Below, one piece after another: positions 52,884-61,770 of a stretch of DNA of 64,000 nt (the stretch's first letter is position 1; every line of letters begins with the position of its first letter). The notes beneath the pieces were generated by a model that was not told the DNA's origin, searched no databases, and saw only the letters and a list, made by a program, of their open reading frames with translations. Source of the stretch: Bacteroidales bacterium. Lineage in GTDB: Bacteria; Bacteroidota; Bacteroidia; Bacteroidales; VadinHA17. The DNA is taken from the NCBI GenBank assembly GCA_016928075.1, contig JAFGLJ010000062.1, forward strand, positions 24,125-88,124, in the 5' to 3' direction. A program made the position numbers and the translations under genes.

Positions 52884-53588
52884 CTAGGGCCTGATAAGCC
52901 TATCCTTGAACTTATTATATATTACCCTGAGTTTTTCAACAGACCTTTTCTCATCGTAAATACGGACAAAATCAATTATTCCGAATTCATCATACATTGT
53001 TGCCAGGGCTCCATCAAAGGAGAATTCGGTAATATTGTTTCTTACATCCCTGTATATTTTCTCAAAGGTATCCCAGTTCAGGACTTTATCAATATGCAGG
53101 TAAGCCAGGAAAGGACTTTCAAGGTCAATGTAAATCCCTTCTTCTGCTTCTTCAGTTTTAAAATATTTTGTTACGCGTACTATACCTTCAAAGTGAGGGA
53201 AGCTGCGATGCGGCATAAATTCGATACCCTCCTGCCTGAAAGCTCTAAGCATAAGCGGGACATGCTCATAAGAGACACATCTGACCCTTATTATTCCAAG
53301 ATTTTTGTTCAGAAAGCTGATTGTTCCGGGAACAGCATCAAATGAGTATTTGAAATGAGTTTTAACGGCCTGTATTGATCTGATAATCTTTTCATCAGTA
53401 TAGTCCTGGTCGGTAACCAGGTACATTGATTGTGGTTCCTTTTTGTCGGGAACAGTTGTACCGTAATAACCTGCATATGGATGCTCTGATATAAATACCA
53501 GGGCTGATTTGTCATCTATACGATCATTAAGTATAATCCATTCTTTTTTTGTTATTGCACCTATCGAGAAAAGCATGTTTTTTTCCAT
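52884..53588 (-). CDS. Conserved hypothetical protein, tandem paralog B
   Basis: Also 234 residues, about 65% identical to paralog A over its full length. The least conserved parts are the first ten residues, the stretch 101-118 and the last two. No signal peptide or membrane span. Equal length and ungapped alignment mean both copies are under constraint. Its start is 113 bases downstream of the tdh stop. No function can be given. Confidence 0.85.
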   Translation of the reverse strand: MEKNMLFSIGAITKKEWIILNDRIDDKSALVFISEHPYAGYYGTTVPDKKEPQSMYLVTDQDYTDEKIIRSIQAVKTHFKYSFDAVPGTISFLNKNLGIIRVRCVSYEHVPLMLRAFRQEGIEFMPHRSFPHFEGIVRVTKYFKTEEAEEGIYIDLESPFLAYLHIDKVLNWDTFEKIYRDVRNNITEFSFDGALATMYDEFGIIDFVRIYDEKRSVEKLRVIYNKFKDRLIRP

Positions 53589-53701
53589 GGCTGAGTAGTT
53601 AGGTATGTGAGTATATTATGATGAAGCGCCAATTATATAAACAACGATAAGAAAGAAATTGTTTTAACCTGCTTATCCGGCAGTGATCTGTCATCCCGTG
53701 G

Positions 53702-54733
53702 TTACCATTCGAGGATTACTTTACCGCAATTACCTTCCTCCATGGCATCAAAACCTTTCTGGAAATCATCTATCGGGAAATGATGAGTAATAACGGGACT
53801 GAGGTCTATCCCTCCGATTATCATCTGTTCCATTTTGTACCATGTTTCCCACATTTCCCGTCCGTAGATTCCTTTCATGGTTATGGCCTTGAAAATAATA
53901 TCGCTCCAGGGTACTTTAAATTCGGAGGGGAGTATACCGAGCAGGGATATCGATGATCCATTATACATATTTTCTATCATTTCGTTAAATGCTTCGGGGG
54001 ATCCTGACATTTCAAGTCCAACATCAAAACCCCTCATGCCCAGGGCTTTCACTGCATCGGATATTTTTTCTCCTTTCGAAGGGTTTATTACCATGGTAGC
54101 TCCCATTTTCCTTGCTATATCAAGCCTGTACTCACTCAGGTCACTGGCCACCACATAGCGTGCTCCTGCAAATCTTGCAATGGCTATTGCCATGCTTCCA
54201 ATAAGGCCGGCGCCTGTTACAAGCACATCTTCCCCTATAAGAGGGAATGAAAGAGCTGTATGTGTGGCATTACCAAAGGGATCCATTATGGAAGCCCAAT
54301 CATCAGGTATGCGATCATCAAGAAGTATTACATTCTCAGCGGGTAGTTTTAAGTATTCAGCAAAGGCTCCATTTATATGAACACCTATACCAACCGAGTT
54401 TTCACATACATGCTTCTTCCCCCTGCGGCAGTTACGGCAATGACCACAGGCCAGATGCCCTTCACCGGTAACCCTGTCACCCGGTTTGAGATTCTGCACA
54501 CCTGCTCCTACAGATTCAATATGACCAACATATTCATGCCCGATGGTCATTGGTGTCTTTATTGTCTTCTTTGCCCACTCATTCCACATGTAAATATGAA
54601 GATCGGTACCGCATATTGCAGTTTTTTTTATTTTGACTATTACATCATTCAGTCCTGGCTCAGGCACTGGAACCTGGTCCATCCATATTCCCTTTTCCGG
54701 TTTGGCTTTAACAAGAGCTTTCATTTTTTTCAT
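53702..54733 (-). CDS. tdh: L-threonine 3-dehydrogenase
   Basis: Zinc-dependent, NAD-linked MDR enzyme converting threonine to 2-amino-3-ketobutyrate, the substrate of Kbl. 343 residues. Catalytic zinc ligands are in [12 protein letters not shown] (Cys near 41) and [16 protein letters not shown] (His-Glu); the structural zinc site has [19 protein letters not shown] with four cysteines. Nucleotide fold: [17 protein letters not shown] near 168-184. Start could be the second ATG (54724). Kbl is 8 kb away on the same strand, with unrelated genes between, unlike the usual tdh-kbl pair. Confidence 0.94.
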   Translation of the reverse strand: MKKMKALVKAKPEKGIWMDQVPVPEPGLNDVIVKIKKTAICGTDLHIYMWNEWAKKTIKTPMTIGHEYVGHIESVGAGVQNLKPGDRVTGEGHLACGHCRNCRRGKKHVCENSVGIGVHINGAFAEYLKLPAENVILLDDRIPDDWASIMDPFGNATHTALSFPLIGEDVLVTGAGLIGSMAIAIARFAGARYVVASDLSEYRLDIARKMGATMVINPSKGEKISDAVKALGMRGFDVGLEMSGSPEAFNEMIENMYNGSSISLLGILPSEFKVPWSDIIFKAITMKGIYGREMWETWYKMEQMIIGGIDLSPVITHHFPIDDFQKGFDAMEEGNCGKVILEW

Positions 54734-54930
54734 AGGGTTCAGTGTTTTTGCATGAAAATTTACAAAAATTAATGCTTTAAATTTTCATATTTTGGTCCAT
54801 AATTATCTGTGATTTTTTCCGGGGTCTCAATTATACTACAAATGTAACTCAAAAAAGACGATTTTTAAAGCCAGCATTACTTGATTCAGATTCTTTATCT
54901 TTATAATGAATTTATAATGCATCACCAGGA

Positions 54931-56439
54931 ATGAAAAGCAATATAAGAGTAAGATTTGCACCCAGCCCGACGGGTCCTTTGCATATAGGCGGGGTACGTA
55001 CCGCATTGTATAACTATCTTTTTGCAAAGAAGCACAGGGGAAAATTTATTCTCAGGATAGAAGATACCGACCGTTCAAGATATATCAAAGGGGCAGAGGA
55101 GTATATAATGGAATCGCTCGGATGGTGTGGCATAAGGGTTGATGAGGGTGTTAATGAAGGTGGTGATTACGGGCCTTACAGGCAGAGCGAACGAAAGGAT
55201 ATTTACAGTAAATATGCCAGTATGCTTCTGGAATCAGGATGGGCATACGAGGCTTTTGACACCCCTGAGGAACTTGAGATACTAAGAAAAAGCCATGAAG
55301 AGAAAGGGAATACCTTCGTATATGATGCAAAAATTAGAGGAAAGCTGAAAAATTCCATCAGCCTCCCTGCTGATGAGGTGTCACGTCTTCACAGCGAAGG
55401 AGTACCTTATGTTATAAGGTTTAAAATGCCGGTGAATGAGGATATAGAAATGAACGACCTGGTCAGGGGTAATATTATTGTGAATTCAGGCACTCTTGAC
55501 GATAAAGTACTTTATAAATCTGATGGTATGCCTACCTATCACCTTGCTAACGTGGTGGATGATCACCTTATGGAGATATCTCATATTATCAGGGGAGAGG
55601 AATGGCTGCCCTCCCTGGCGCTGCATGTTATGCTTTATAGAGCTTTCGGTTGGGAGATGCCATCCTGCGCTCATTTACCCCTTCTGCTTAAACCCACAGG
55701 TAAAGGAAAGCTCAGCAAACGTGATGGTGATAAACTTGGATTCCCTGTCTTTCCCCTTTACTGGCCTTACGGTGAAACTGCAAGTGGCTACAGGGAAGAA
55801 GGCTACTTCCCCGAGGCTTTTGTTAATATGCTGGCGCTGCTGGGTTGGAATCCCGGAACTGATAAGGAGATTTTTTCAATGAATGAGCTAATTGAAGAGT
55901 TCAGTATTGACAGGGTTGGAAAGTCGGGAGCACGATTCGATCCTGAAAAAGCCAGGTGGTTCAATCACCAGTACATGCAGATTCTTCAGGTGCAGAAAAT
56001 AGCTGCTGAATATGTTAAGATAGTGGGAAACAAGGGGTATGAAATTGATATTAAGCGAGCATCCGAACTGGTCGAAATGGTCAGGGGAAGGGTGGATTTA
56101 ATTTCTGAGTTATGGCACCAGACAGATTTCTTTTTCAAAGGCCCTGAAATATATGATGAAGCTGCAGTTAAGAAAAGATGGAAAGATGATTCTCCTTTTC
56201 AGATGCAGGAGCTGAGGTCAGTGCTTAAAGCTATCATTTCATTTACATCTGATGAAACAGAAAGGGAGGTTAAGAAATGGATACAGGAAAATGATTATGG
56301 GATGGGAGATGTGTTGAACGCTTTCAGGCTTATTATTGTTGGAGAGCTGCGCGGTCCACACCTGTTTGATATAATTGCATTTATTGGAAAGGAAGAAACA
56401 TTGAAAAGGCTTGATAAAGGACTGGAGTGCCTGAGCTGA
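54931..56439 (+). CDS. gltX: Glutamyl-tRNA synthetase
   Basis: 502 residues, class I synthetase. HIGH motif in FAPSPTGPLHIGGVRTALYN near 8-27, the RIEDTDRSR substrate loop near 42-50, and the KMSKS motif as KLSKRDGD near 260. Residue numbers and the C-terminal anticodon-binding helices are normal. Discriminating versus non-discriminating (Gln) specificity cannot be read here. It is followed after 37 bases by a TatD-like gene. Confidence 0.97.
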   Translation: MKSNIRVRFAPSPTGPLHIGGVRTALYNYLFAKKHRGKFILRIEDTDRSRYIKGAEEYIMESLGWCGIRVDEGVNEGGDYGPYRQSERKDIYSKYASMLLESGWAYEAFDTPEELEILRKSHEEKGNTFVYDAKIRGKLKNSISLPADEVSRLHSEGVPYVIRFKMPVNEDIEMNDLVRGNIIVNSGTLDDKVLYKSDGMPTYHLANVVDDHLMEISHIIRGEEWLPSLALHVMLYRAFGWEMPSCAHLPLLLKPTGKGKLSKRDGDKLGFPVFPLYWPYGETASGYREEGYFPEAFVNMLALLGWNPGTDKEIFSMNELIEEFSIDRVGKSGARFDPEKARWFNHQYMQILQVQKIAAEYVKIVGNKGYEIDIKRASELVEMVRGRVDLISELWHQTDFFFKGPEIYDEAAVKKRWKDDSPFQMQELRSVLKAIISFTSDETEREVKKWIQENDYGMGDVLNAFRLIIVGELRGPHLFDIIAFIGKEETLKRLDKGLECLS

Positions 56440-56476
56440 AAAGGGTTCCCTGCTGAGCCTCCCGGTTTTGATAAGA

Positions 56477-57175
56477 ATGACAGATATGAAAGGACCTGAG
56501 AAATATGATTTCATAAATATCCATGACCATGGGGCTGAACCAATCGATGGGGTGTTTACCATTGATAATATAATGGTACATGAGAATAGATATCCTGCCG
56601 ATATAAACGGTATTGCTTACAGTTGTGGCGCCCACCCATGGAATATCATGGAGGATAATATTGACAAAATGATCAGCAAGGTGAAGGAATATGCTTCACT
56701 CCCTAATGTAATTGCCATAGGAGAGGCAGGTTTCGACCGTATAAGAGGCTCTGATGAAATACTTCAGGAGAAAGCATTTATTGCACAGGTGGAGATATCA
56801 GAAGAAAAGGGGAAACCCCTGTTTATCCATTGCGTCAAGGCATGGGATAAATTACTGGTTTCTCATAAGAAGATGAATCCCAAAATGAAATGGATAATAC
56901 ATGGCTTCAGGGGTAAACCTGAGCTGGCGAAACAATTGCTCGATAAGGGTTTCTACCTTTCACCCTGGGTTGAATGGGCTATCAGACCCGAATCTACATC
57001 GACCCTTAAATCTATTCCGTTGAAAAGGCTGTTCCTGGAAACGGATGGATTTGATATAGGGATAGAACCGGTGTACAGGGTTGTGGCAGAACACCTGCAG
57101 ATTGGACTGCAGACACTTAAAAAGAGTATTTACGATAACTTTTACAACGTTTTCTATAAGTCATCCCTTGTTTGA
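56477..57175 (+). CDS. TatD-family metal-dependent hydrolase
   Basis: 232 residues, slightly shorter than the 255-265 of typical TatD DNases. All the metal-ligand motifs are present: HxH as INIHDHG, Glu in AIGEAGFDR, His in PLFIHCVKAWD, His in WIIHGFRG and Asp in LFLETDGFD. The TatD-type loop with HPW (SCGAHPWNI) is kept. Start taken at ATG 56477; a TTG at 56468 and ATG 56486 are alternatives. Nuclease activity is likely; the exact substrate is not. Confidence 0.88.
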   Translation: MTDMKGPEKYDFINIHDHGAEPIDGVFTIDNIMVHENRYPADINGIAYSCGAHPWNIMEDNIDKMISKVKEYASLPNVIAIGEAGFDRIRGSDEILQEKAFIAQVEISEEKGKPLFIHCVKAWDKLLVSHKKMNPKMKWIIHGFRGKPELAKQLLDKGFYLSPWVEWAIRPESTSTLKSIPLKRLFLETDGFDIGIEPVYRVVAEHLQIGLQTLKKSIYDNFYNVFYKSSLV

Positions 57176-57217
57176 CAAGGCTTCTTGCACTGTCTTTAAC
57201 TACTACCAGAAAGCCCT

Positions 57218-57233
57218 CCCTGCGAAAGCAGGG
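57218..57233. repeat. Hairpin left of the GIY-YIG gene
   Basis: CCCTGC (57218-57223), GAAA loop, GCAGGG (57228-57233). Reverse-complement context GATCCCTGCTTTCGCAGGG matches the right-hand hairpin at 57618-57637 in inverted orientation. Confidence 0.7.
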
Positions 57234-57287
57234 ATCTGCATAAATTTTCCCTACCTTTACTTAGGGAATAAAAAACCGCTGCAAAAA

Positions 57288-57575
57288 GTGTATTACGTAT
57301 ACATCCTTACAAACAGGTACAATACAGTATTGTACATAGGAGTAACCAACAACCTCAAAAGAAGGGTATGTGAGCACAAAACCAGATTTTCAAAAGGATT
57401 CACATGGAGATATAATGTTGACAAGCTGGTTTATTACGAAAACTTTAAGACTATTAGCAAAGCGATTCTCAGGGAAAAAAGGTTAAAAAAATGGAAAAGA
57501 GCATGGAAGGAAGAATTAATTAATAATTTTAATCCTGAATGGAGGGATCTTAATAGGGATGTTTTAAGCTGGTAG
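57288..57575 (+). CDS. GIY-YIG domain nuclease (small, stand-alone)
   Basis: 95 residues from a GTG at 57288. GIY motif as VYYVYILTN, YIG as VLYIGVTNN, followed by LKRRVCEHK (conserved Arg and His-Lys) and a basic, Lys/Arg-rich C-terminus ending in NPEWRDLNRD. This is the UPF0213-type single-domain protein. The open frame runs back to 57081, but that part overlaps the TatD gene and reads as noise. A weak -7 match (TACCTTTA, 57252-57259) lies 29 bases upstream. The gene is bracketed by a pair of inverted hairpins, which suggests a mobile cassette. Confidence 0.85.
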   Translation: MYYVYILTNRYNTVLYIGVTNNLKRRVCEHKTRFSKGFTWRYNVDKLVYYENFKTISKAILREKRLKKWKRAWKEELINNFNPEWRDLNRDVLSW

Positions 57576-57617
57576 ATGATGTGTTTCATGAAGGGTCATT
57601 CAGGTAGACAATAGGAG

Positions 57618-57637
57618 ATTCCTGCTTTCGCAGGAAT
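57618..57637. repeat. Hairpin right of the GIY-YIG gene
   Basis: ATTCCTGC (57618-57625), TTTC loop (57626-57629), GCAGGAAT (57630-57637): eight perfect pairs. Confidence 0.72.
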
Positions 57638-57680
57638 GACGTGCATGTAGTTAAGGAGGTTCTTGTTAATTAATAGTATT

Positions 57681-58397
57681 ATGACCTGGCAAGATAGAAC
57701 GGAATTACTTATAGGAAAAGAAAAACTTGAGAAGCTGGCATCAGCAAATGTGCTTGTCGTTGGCCTAGGAGGGGTAGGTGCCTATGCGGCGGAGATGATA
57801 TGCAGGGCCGGGGTCGGTAAAATGACCATTGTTGATGGTGATAAGATAACGGAAAGTAACATCAACCGTCAGCTCCATGCCCTCAGTAGCTCAGTCGGTA
57901 AATACAAGGCTGAGGTGATGGCTGAACGCCTCCTCGATATTAACCCGGCCCTGGAGCTGGTAACGATCAATGAATTCATCAGTGATGAACGAGTGATTGA
58001 AATACTTGACAGCGGGTATGATTATGTGGTGGATGCCATCGATACATTGTCGCCAAAAATATTCCTCATATATCATTTAATACAAAAGGGCATCCCGGTT
58101 GTCAGTTCCATGGGTGCCGGGGGGAAGCTTGATCCTTCTGCAATAAGGATAACTGATATCTCAAAAACATATAACTGCAAACTTGCACGAATACTCAGGA
58201 AGAGGCTTCATAAGCTGGGAATAGGTGAAGGATTTACCGCCGTGTTCTCACCCGAGGAGGTGCCGGAAGAGAGTATTAAACCTGCTCAAGGAGAAGAAAA
58301 TAAAGCTTCCAATGTTGGGACGATATCGTATATGCCGGCTTTATTTGGCTGTGCATGTGCTTCGGTGGCAATAAGAGCCCTGGTCGGAGACGAATAA
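57681..58397 (+). CDS. tcdA: tRNA threonylcarbamoyladenosine dehydratase TcdA
   Basis: E1/ThiF-like ATPase that dehydrates t6A to cyclic ct6A at position 37 of tRNAs. 238 residues. Nucleotide-binding VVGLGGVGAYAAEMI near 26-40, DGDKITESNINRQLHAL near 53-69, and VVDAIDTLSPKIFLIYHL near 114-131. Start is ATG 57681 (MTWQDRTEL); an upstream TTG at 57663 is in frame. Complements tsaE at 18854, which acts earlier in the same modification. Confidence 0.93.
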   Translation: MTWQDRTELLIGKEKLEKLASANVLVVGLGGVGAYAAEMICRAGVGKMTIVDGDKITESNINRQLHALSSSVGKYKAEVMAERLLDINPALELVTINEFISDERVIEILDSGYDYVVDAIDTLSPKIFLIYHLIQKGIPVVSSMGAGGKLDPSAIRITDISKTYNCKLARILRKRLHKLGIGEGFTAVFSPEEVPEESIKPAQGEENKASNVGTISYMPALFGCACASVAIRALVGDE

Positions 58398-58405
58398 GAA
58401 TAATG

Positions 58406-59746
58406 TTAATTATACCTCCTGAAAAGTATATATGCTGGTATACCAACAGCAATGGTAGCCAGTGCTATTGAAGATTCCACGGGTCTCTGCATAAATGAGA
58501 GTATGAGGATTATTATGCCGGCTAACATGTATATTATCTGGGGCACGGGATAACCCTTTATCCTGATTTTAATTTTTTTCTCCCGCCTCAGTTTAAAAGA
58601 TCCTGCAATAACAAGTATTGGGAAGACCCCCAGTGAAAATCCCAGATAGGTTATTATCTGGTCAAAGGTACCTGTGATTATAATAATTATTGATATTAAG
58701 GATTGTAAGTAAATTGCCCGGGCAGGGACATTAAACCTTGGATGAATCCTTGAAACTGATTTAAAAAAGAGGCCATCTTTTGCCATTGCGTAATATACTC
58801 TCGGCCCAATGATAATATATGCGCTCAAAGATGAAAAAAGAGCAAAGGAGATTATCAGTGAAAAGAATATTTCAGCGCCCTTGCCGAAAAGCTTACCCAT
58901 GGCAAGGCCCCCTATTGATATCACACCTTTCATTTCATCAGGTGGAATGGCATATATGTATACCATATTTACCAGAACGAAGAGAACTATCACTATTCCT
59001 GTTCCTATTAAGAGTGAAGCCGGCAGGTTACGACCGGGGTTTTTAATTTCCGATCCTATGTATGTTGATGCATTCCATCCACTATAGGCATACATGATCC
59101 ACATTACTGAAAGGCCAATTGTTTTGTAGCTGCCCAGACCACCCGTAAGCGGTTCCGATTTGGTGAAGTTACTTATATCTCCTCTTCCTGAACTGAGTCC
59201 CGCAATTATTATAAGGGCAATAAGAATTACTTTTATTATTGTCAGCAGATTCTGAACTTTTGAACCTGACTCAATACCCCTTGAATGGATTAATGTAAAA
59301 ATCAGGACTATCAAAACAGCAATGATTTTTGATACCAGGGAAGTACTTATAACCGTATTTGCCGAAAACCATTCTGCCAGATGAGGCAATCCCCTTAACA
59401 TATACTCTGCTGAGCCCAGTGCTGATGCAGATATTGCTGCAGAAAATCCCACAATGAATGAAACCCAGCCACTGAGAAAACCAAGTGAAGGATGAAAAAT
59501 CCTTGAAAGAAACAAATATTCACCTCCTGCCTCGGGGATATTAGCTCCAAGCTCACCATAGGAAAGAGCTCCGCAAATTGCAATTATCCCTCCTGCGATC
59601 CAGAGTATAATCAGTAAAGCAGGGGAACCCAGATCAGCCATAAGAAGTCCCGAGGTGGTGAAAATACCAGCTCCTATGATATTGGCTATGACAATATTGG
59701 TGGCAGGGAAAAGACCAAGGCTTCTTCGTAGTCCTTTTTGTGACAT
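58406..59746 (-). CDS. APC-family amino acid permease
   Basis: 446 residues with about twelve hydrophobic spans. The APC signature in the first span, IVIANIIGAGIFTTSG near 18-33, is followed by SYGELGANIPEAGGEYLFLSR near 62-82. Substrate unknown. It follows the O-methyltransferase by 18 bases, so it is probably co-transcribed with it. Eight bases from the convergent tcdA. Confidence 0.92.
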   Translation of the reverse strand: MSQKGLRRSLGLFPATNIVIANIIGAGIFTTSGLLMADLGSPALLIILWIAGGIIAICGALSYGELGANIPEAGGEYLFLSRIFHPSLGFLSGWVSFIVGFSAAISASALGSAEYMLRGLPHLAEWFSANTVISTSLVSKIIAVLIVLIFTLIHSRGIESGSKVQNLLTIIKVILIALIIIAGLSSGRGDISNFTKSEPLTGGLGSYKTIGLSVMWIMYAYSGWNASTYIGSEIKNPGRNLPASLLIGTGIVIVLFVLVNMVYIYAIPPDEMKGVISIGGLAMGKLFGKGAEIFFSLIISFALFSSLSAYIIIGPRVYYAMAKDGLFFKSVSRIHPRFNVPARAIYLQSLISIIIIITGTFDQIITYLGFSLGVFPILVIAGSFKLRREKKIKIRIKGYPVPQIIYMLAGIIILILSFMQRPVESSIALATIAVGIPAYILFRRYN

Positions 59747-59764
59747 AAACGGCTTACAGTTTCA

Positions 59765-60430
59765 CTATTTTGATTGCTTATAACTTATTGACACCCCGTT
59801 CCCCGATGAGTTAACAATCGTTTTGTAATTGTCAAGACTCCTTATATAATCCAGGAATTCAGACTGCCCGGCACTGTACCTGGAGCGGCGCTCGGTTATA
59901 TTATGCGCAGTGAAGCATCCTCCTACAACCAGTTTGGGATCAACAGCAATAAAATAATTCTTATACCAATACTTATCGGCATCATTGAAAACAAAGTCGA
60001 ATGGACCTTTAAGATCCGGAACAAGCTCATGAGCATCAGCAAGACGGGCGTCGATATAATCTGCCAGTCCGGCTTCACGGAAATTTTCAAGAGCCTGGTT
60101 GTATCTTCTTTCACTTATTTCAATTGTAATAAGTTTTCCGCCTGTCTTACTCAGTGCCCAGGCTATCCAGATAGCTGAATGCCCTGTTGAAGTACCTATT
60201 TCGAGTGCCCTGGTATAACCGTTTTGCACTATAATATCAAAGAGCAACTGACCGTCTATGGCAGGAATATTCATGTCGCGCCATTGGTACCTGTTATCTT
60301 CAAGGAATTCTTTTACTTTCCTGTCCAGTTCAGGATTTTCGATAAGGTCCTGGGAGAAAAGGCACAGGGGAAGCAAAATAAATATGGCATTCGTCAGCAA
60401 ACACCTGTTAATGGATTTTATTGCTTTCAT
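59765..60430 (-). CDS. SAM-dependent O-methyltransferase with signal peptide
   Basis: 221 residues from ATG 60430. The first 28 residues (MKAIKSINRCLLTNAIF, then ILLPLCLFSQ) read as a signal peptide with a cleavage site before DLIEN. The rest is a class I, Mg-dependent O-methyltransferase: ALEIGTSTGHSAIWIA near 72-87 (SAM motif I), ITIEISERRYNQALEN near 97-112 and VFNDADKYWYKNYF near 145-158. A -7 box at 60447-60454 supports this start; the longer frame from GTG 60484 begins inside a hairpin repeat. An exported SAM enzyme is odd because SAM is cytoplasmic; a membrane-anchored cytoplasmic form is the alternative. Confidence 0.85.
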   Translation of the reverse strand: MKAIKSINRCLLTNAIFILLPLCLFSQDLIENPELDRKVKEFLEDNRYQWRDMNIPAIDGQLLFDIIVQNGYTRALEIGTSTGHSAIWIAWALSKTGGKLITIEISERRYNQALENFREAGLADYIDARLADAHELVPDLKGPFDFVFNDADKYWYKNYFIAVDPKLVVGGCFTAHNITERRSRYSAGQSEFLDYIRSLDNYKTIVNSSGNGVSISYKQSK

Positions 60431-60446
60431 GGCTAATTTTTGAAGA

Positions 60447-60454
60447 CAAAAGTA
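60447..60454 (-). promoter_or_regulatory. -7 promoter box of the O-methyltransferase
   Basis: TACTTTTG on the minus strand, exact match, 17 bases before the ATG at 60430. Confidence 0.55.
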
Positions 60455-60476
60455 CAAAGTAAAAAGAAAAAAGCAG

Positions 60477-60497
60477 AGACGCACTATTAGTGCGTCT
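60477..60497. repeat. AGACGCACTA palindrome
   Basis: Ten-base-pair perfect stem, AGACGCACTA (60477-60486), single T, TAGTGCGTCT (60488-60497). A lesser ACGCA/TGCGT hairpin follows at 60528-60542. Same family as 51851-51868. They sit between the methyltransferase and radical SAM genes. Confidence 0.72.
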
Positions 60498-60564
60498 TAA
60501 AGATAAAAGAAAAGGTATAATTTAAAAACGCAGATGGTGCGTCTAAAATGCTTGAGGCAAAAGA

Positions 60565-61719
60565 TTATTCTGTTCTGAATGTTGGATATTCATGGCAACC
60601 GCGGGTTTTCAATACTGCAACTGCGTCCTCTATTTTGCCTGTGACTGCATTGCCATCTGCTCCCCTGCAGAAAGGGCAGGCGTGGATATTCCCTTCAGGA
60701 TCAATATAAATATAACGGTTACCGGCCCCCATGCACCCAATTCGTCTCTGGTGATAACCGGGATATGAGACAATAGGGTACCCGGGCGCTAATCCCGGTG
60801 AGGAAGCATTAACAAAAAATTCTTCAAGTATTTTAATCTGTTCACCGGAGAGCTCTGTTTCCGGGCCATTAAACCTGGCTGTTTTCCGAGGTTCAAGTAC
60901 CCTGATAAAACTTACTCCCCATCTCATAGCCAGGTTAGCATATTTATCAAGGTTATCCCTGGCAACAAATGAATTGGTGGTACATAATGAAAGACAGGTT
61001 ACGATACCGGCCTCATTGCAGTTTTTTACTGCTTCCCCTGCCCAATAAAAAGCTTGCGTATTACCCCTGAACCGGTTATGCTCAGCTTCATCCCAGTGGT
61101 CGAGGCTTATTTCAGCGCCGGTGAGACCGGCTTTTTTTAACAGGAGAGCTTTCTCATCTGTAAGACCAAAGCCCGATGTGTTTATCCAGACGTCAGCTCC
61201 ATCTCCTGCATAGCGAATAAGTATTTGAAGATCATCCATCCTCATCAATGGCTCACCGCCACTGAATTGAATATGGAACGCACCATATTCTTTAACCTTC
61301 CTTATTATATCTCTCAGGGTATCAATCGAAAGAGTTTCCCTGTTCGATAAGTTCTCCCACTCGTAACAATGGAGGCAGCGAAGAGGGCATCTTGATGATA
61401 CTGATATAAAAACAGTTGAAAAAGGTACTTCACTGCCATTGGTACCGGTTGTCCTAATTAATTCTGCCTGGAAGTATCCTCTGAATGCTCTCGAAGGCCA
61501 TCCGGGGATATTGTCAGAAAAGAAATACCTTCTTCCTGATCTGATAAACCTGGAAATGGGTTGAAGGCCAAGAAGTTTTTTCCTTTTTGCTTTAATGGCA
61601 GAAAGGATTCTGAGTACTATAAATGGATTTTTGTAACTGGAGAAAACAATGAGGGCTATATTAAAATGCAGCCAGAACCTTATTACTATTGCCTTATATC
61701 CTGAAATAATTCTTATCAT
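60565..61719 (-). CDS. Radical SAM protein with SPASM-like C-terminus
   Basis: 384 residues from ATG 61719 (a TTG at 61743 is in frame). The 4Fe-4S radical SAM cluster is CPLRCLHCYEWEN near residues 113-125 (CxxxCxxC). Glycine-rich FSGGEPLMRMDDLQ near 150-163 fits. The C-terminal part has cysteines in RRIGCMGAGNRYIYIDPEGN and HACPFCRGADG, as in SPASM/twitch domains that hold extra clusters. Sequence before the cluster (about 100 residues) has a hydrophobic stretch and is not typical. Substrate is unknown; a peptide or metabolite modifier is possible but no precursor peptide gene is seen. Confidence 0.85.
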   Translation of the reverse strand: MIRIISGYKAIVIRFWLHFNIALIVFSSYKNPFIVLRILSAIKAKRKKLLGLQPISRFIRSGRRYFFSDNIPGWPSRAFRGYFQAELIRTTGTNGSEVPFSTVFISVSSRCPLRCLHCYEWENLSNRETLSIDTLRDIIRKVKEYGAFHIQFSGGEPLMRMDDLQILIRYAGDGADVWINTSGFGLTDEKALLLKKAGLTGAEISLDHWDEAEHNRFRGNTQAFYWAGEAVKNCNEAGIVTCLSLCTTNSFVARDNLDKYANLAMRWGVSFIRVLEPRKTARFNGPETELSGEQIKILEEFFVNASSPGLAPGYPIVSYPGYHQRRIGCMGAGNRYIYIDPEGNIHACPFCRGADGNAVTGKIEDAVAVLKTRGCHEYPTFRTE

Positions 61720-61770
61720 ATTATATTCAATTACAAAATTCAACTATTTATAAGGCAAATAAAGAGAAGG

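Noticed and set aside
57081..57287. Upstream part of the GIY-YIG open frame as protein sequence
   Set aside because: It overlaps the TatD gene in another frame and passes through the hairpin; the domain itself begins at the GTG at 57288.
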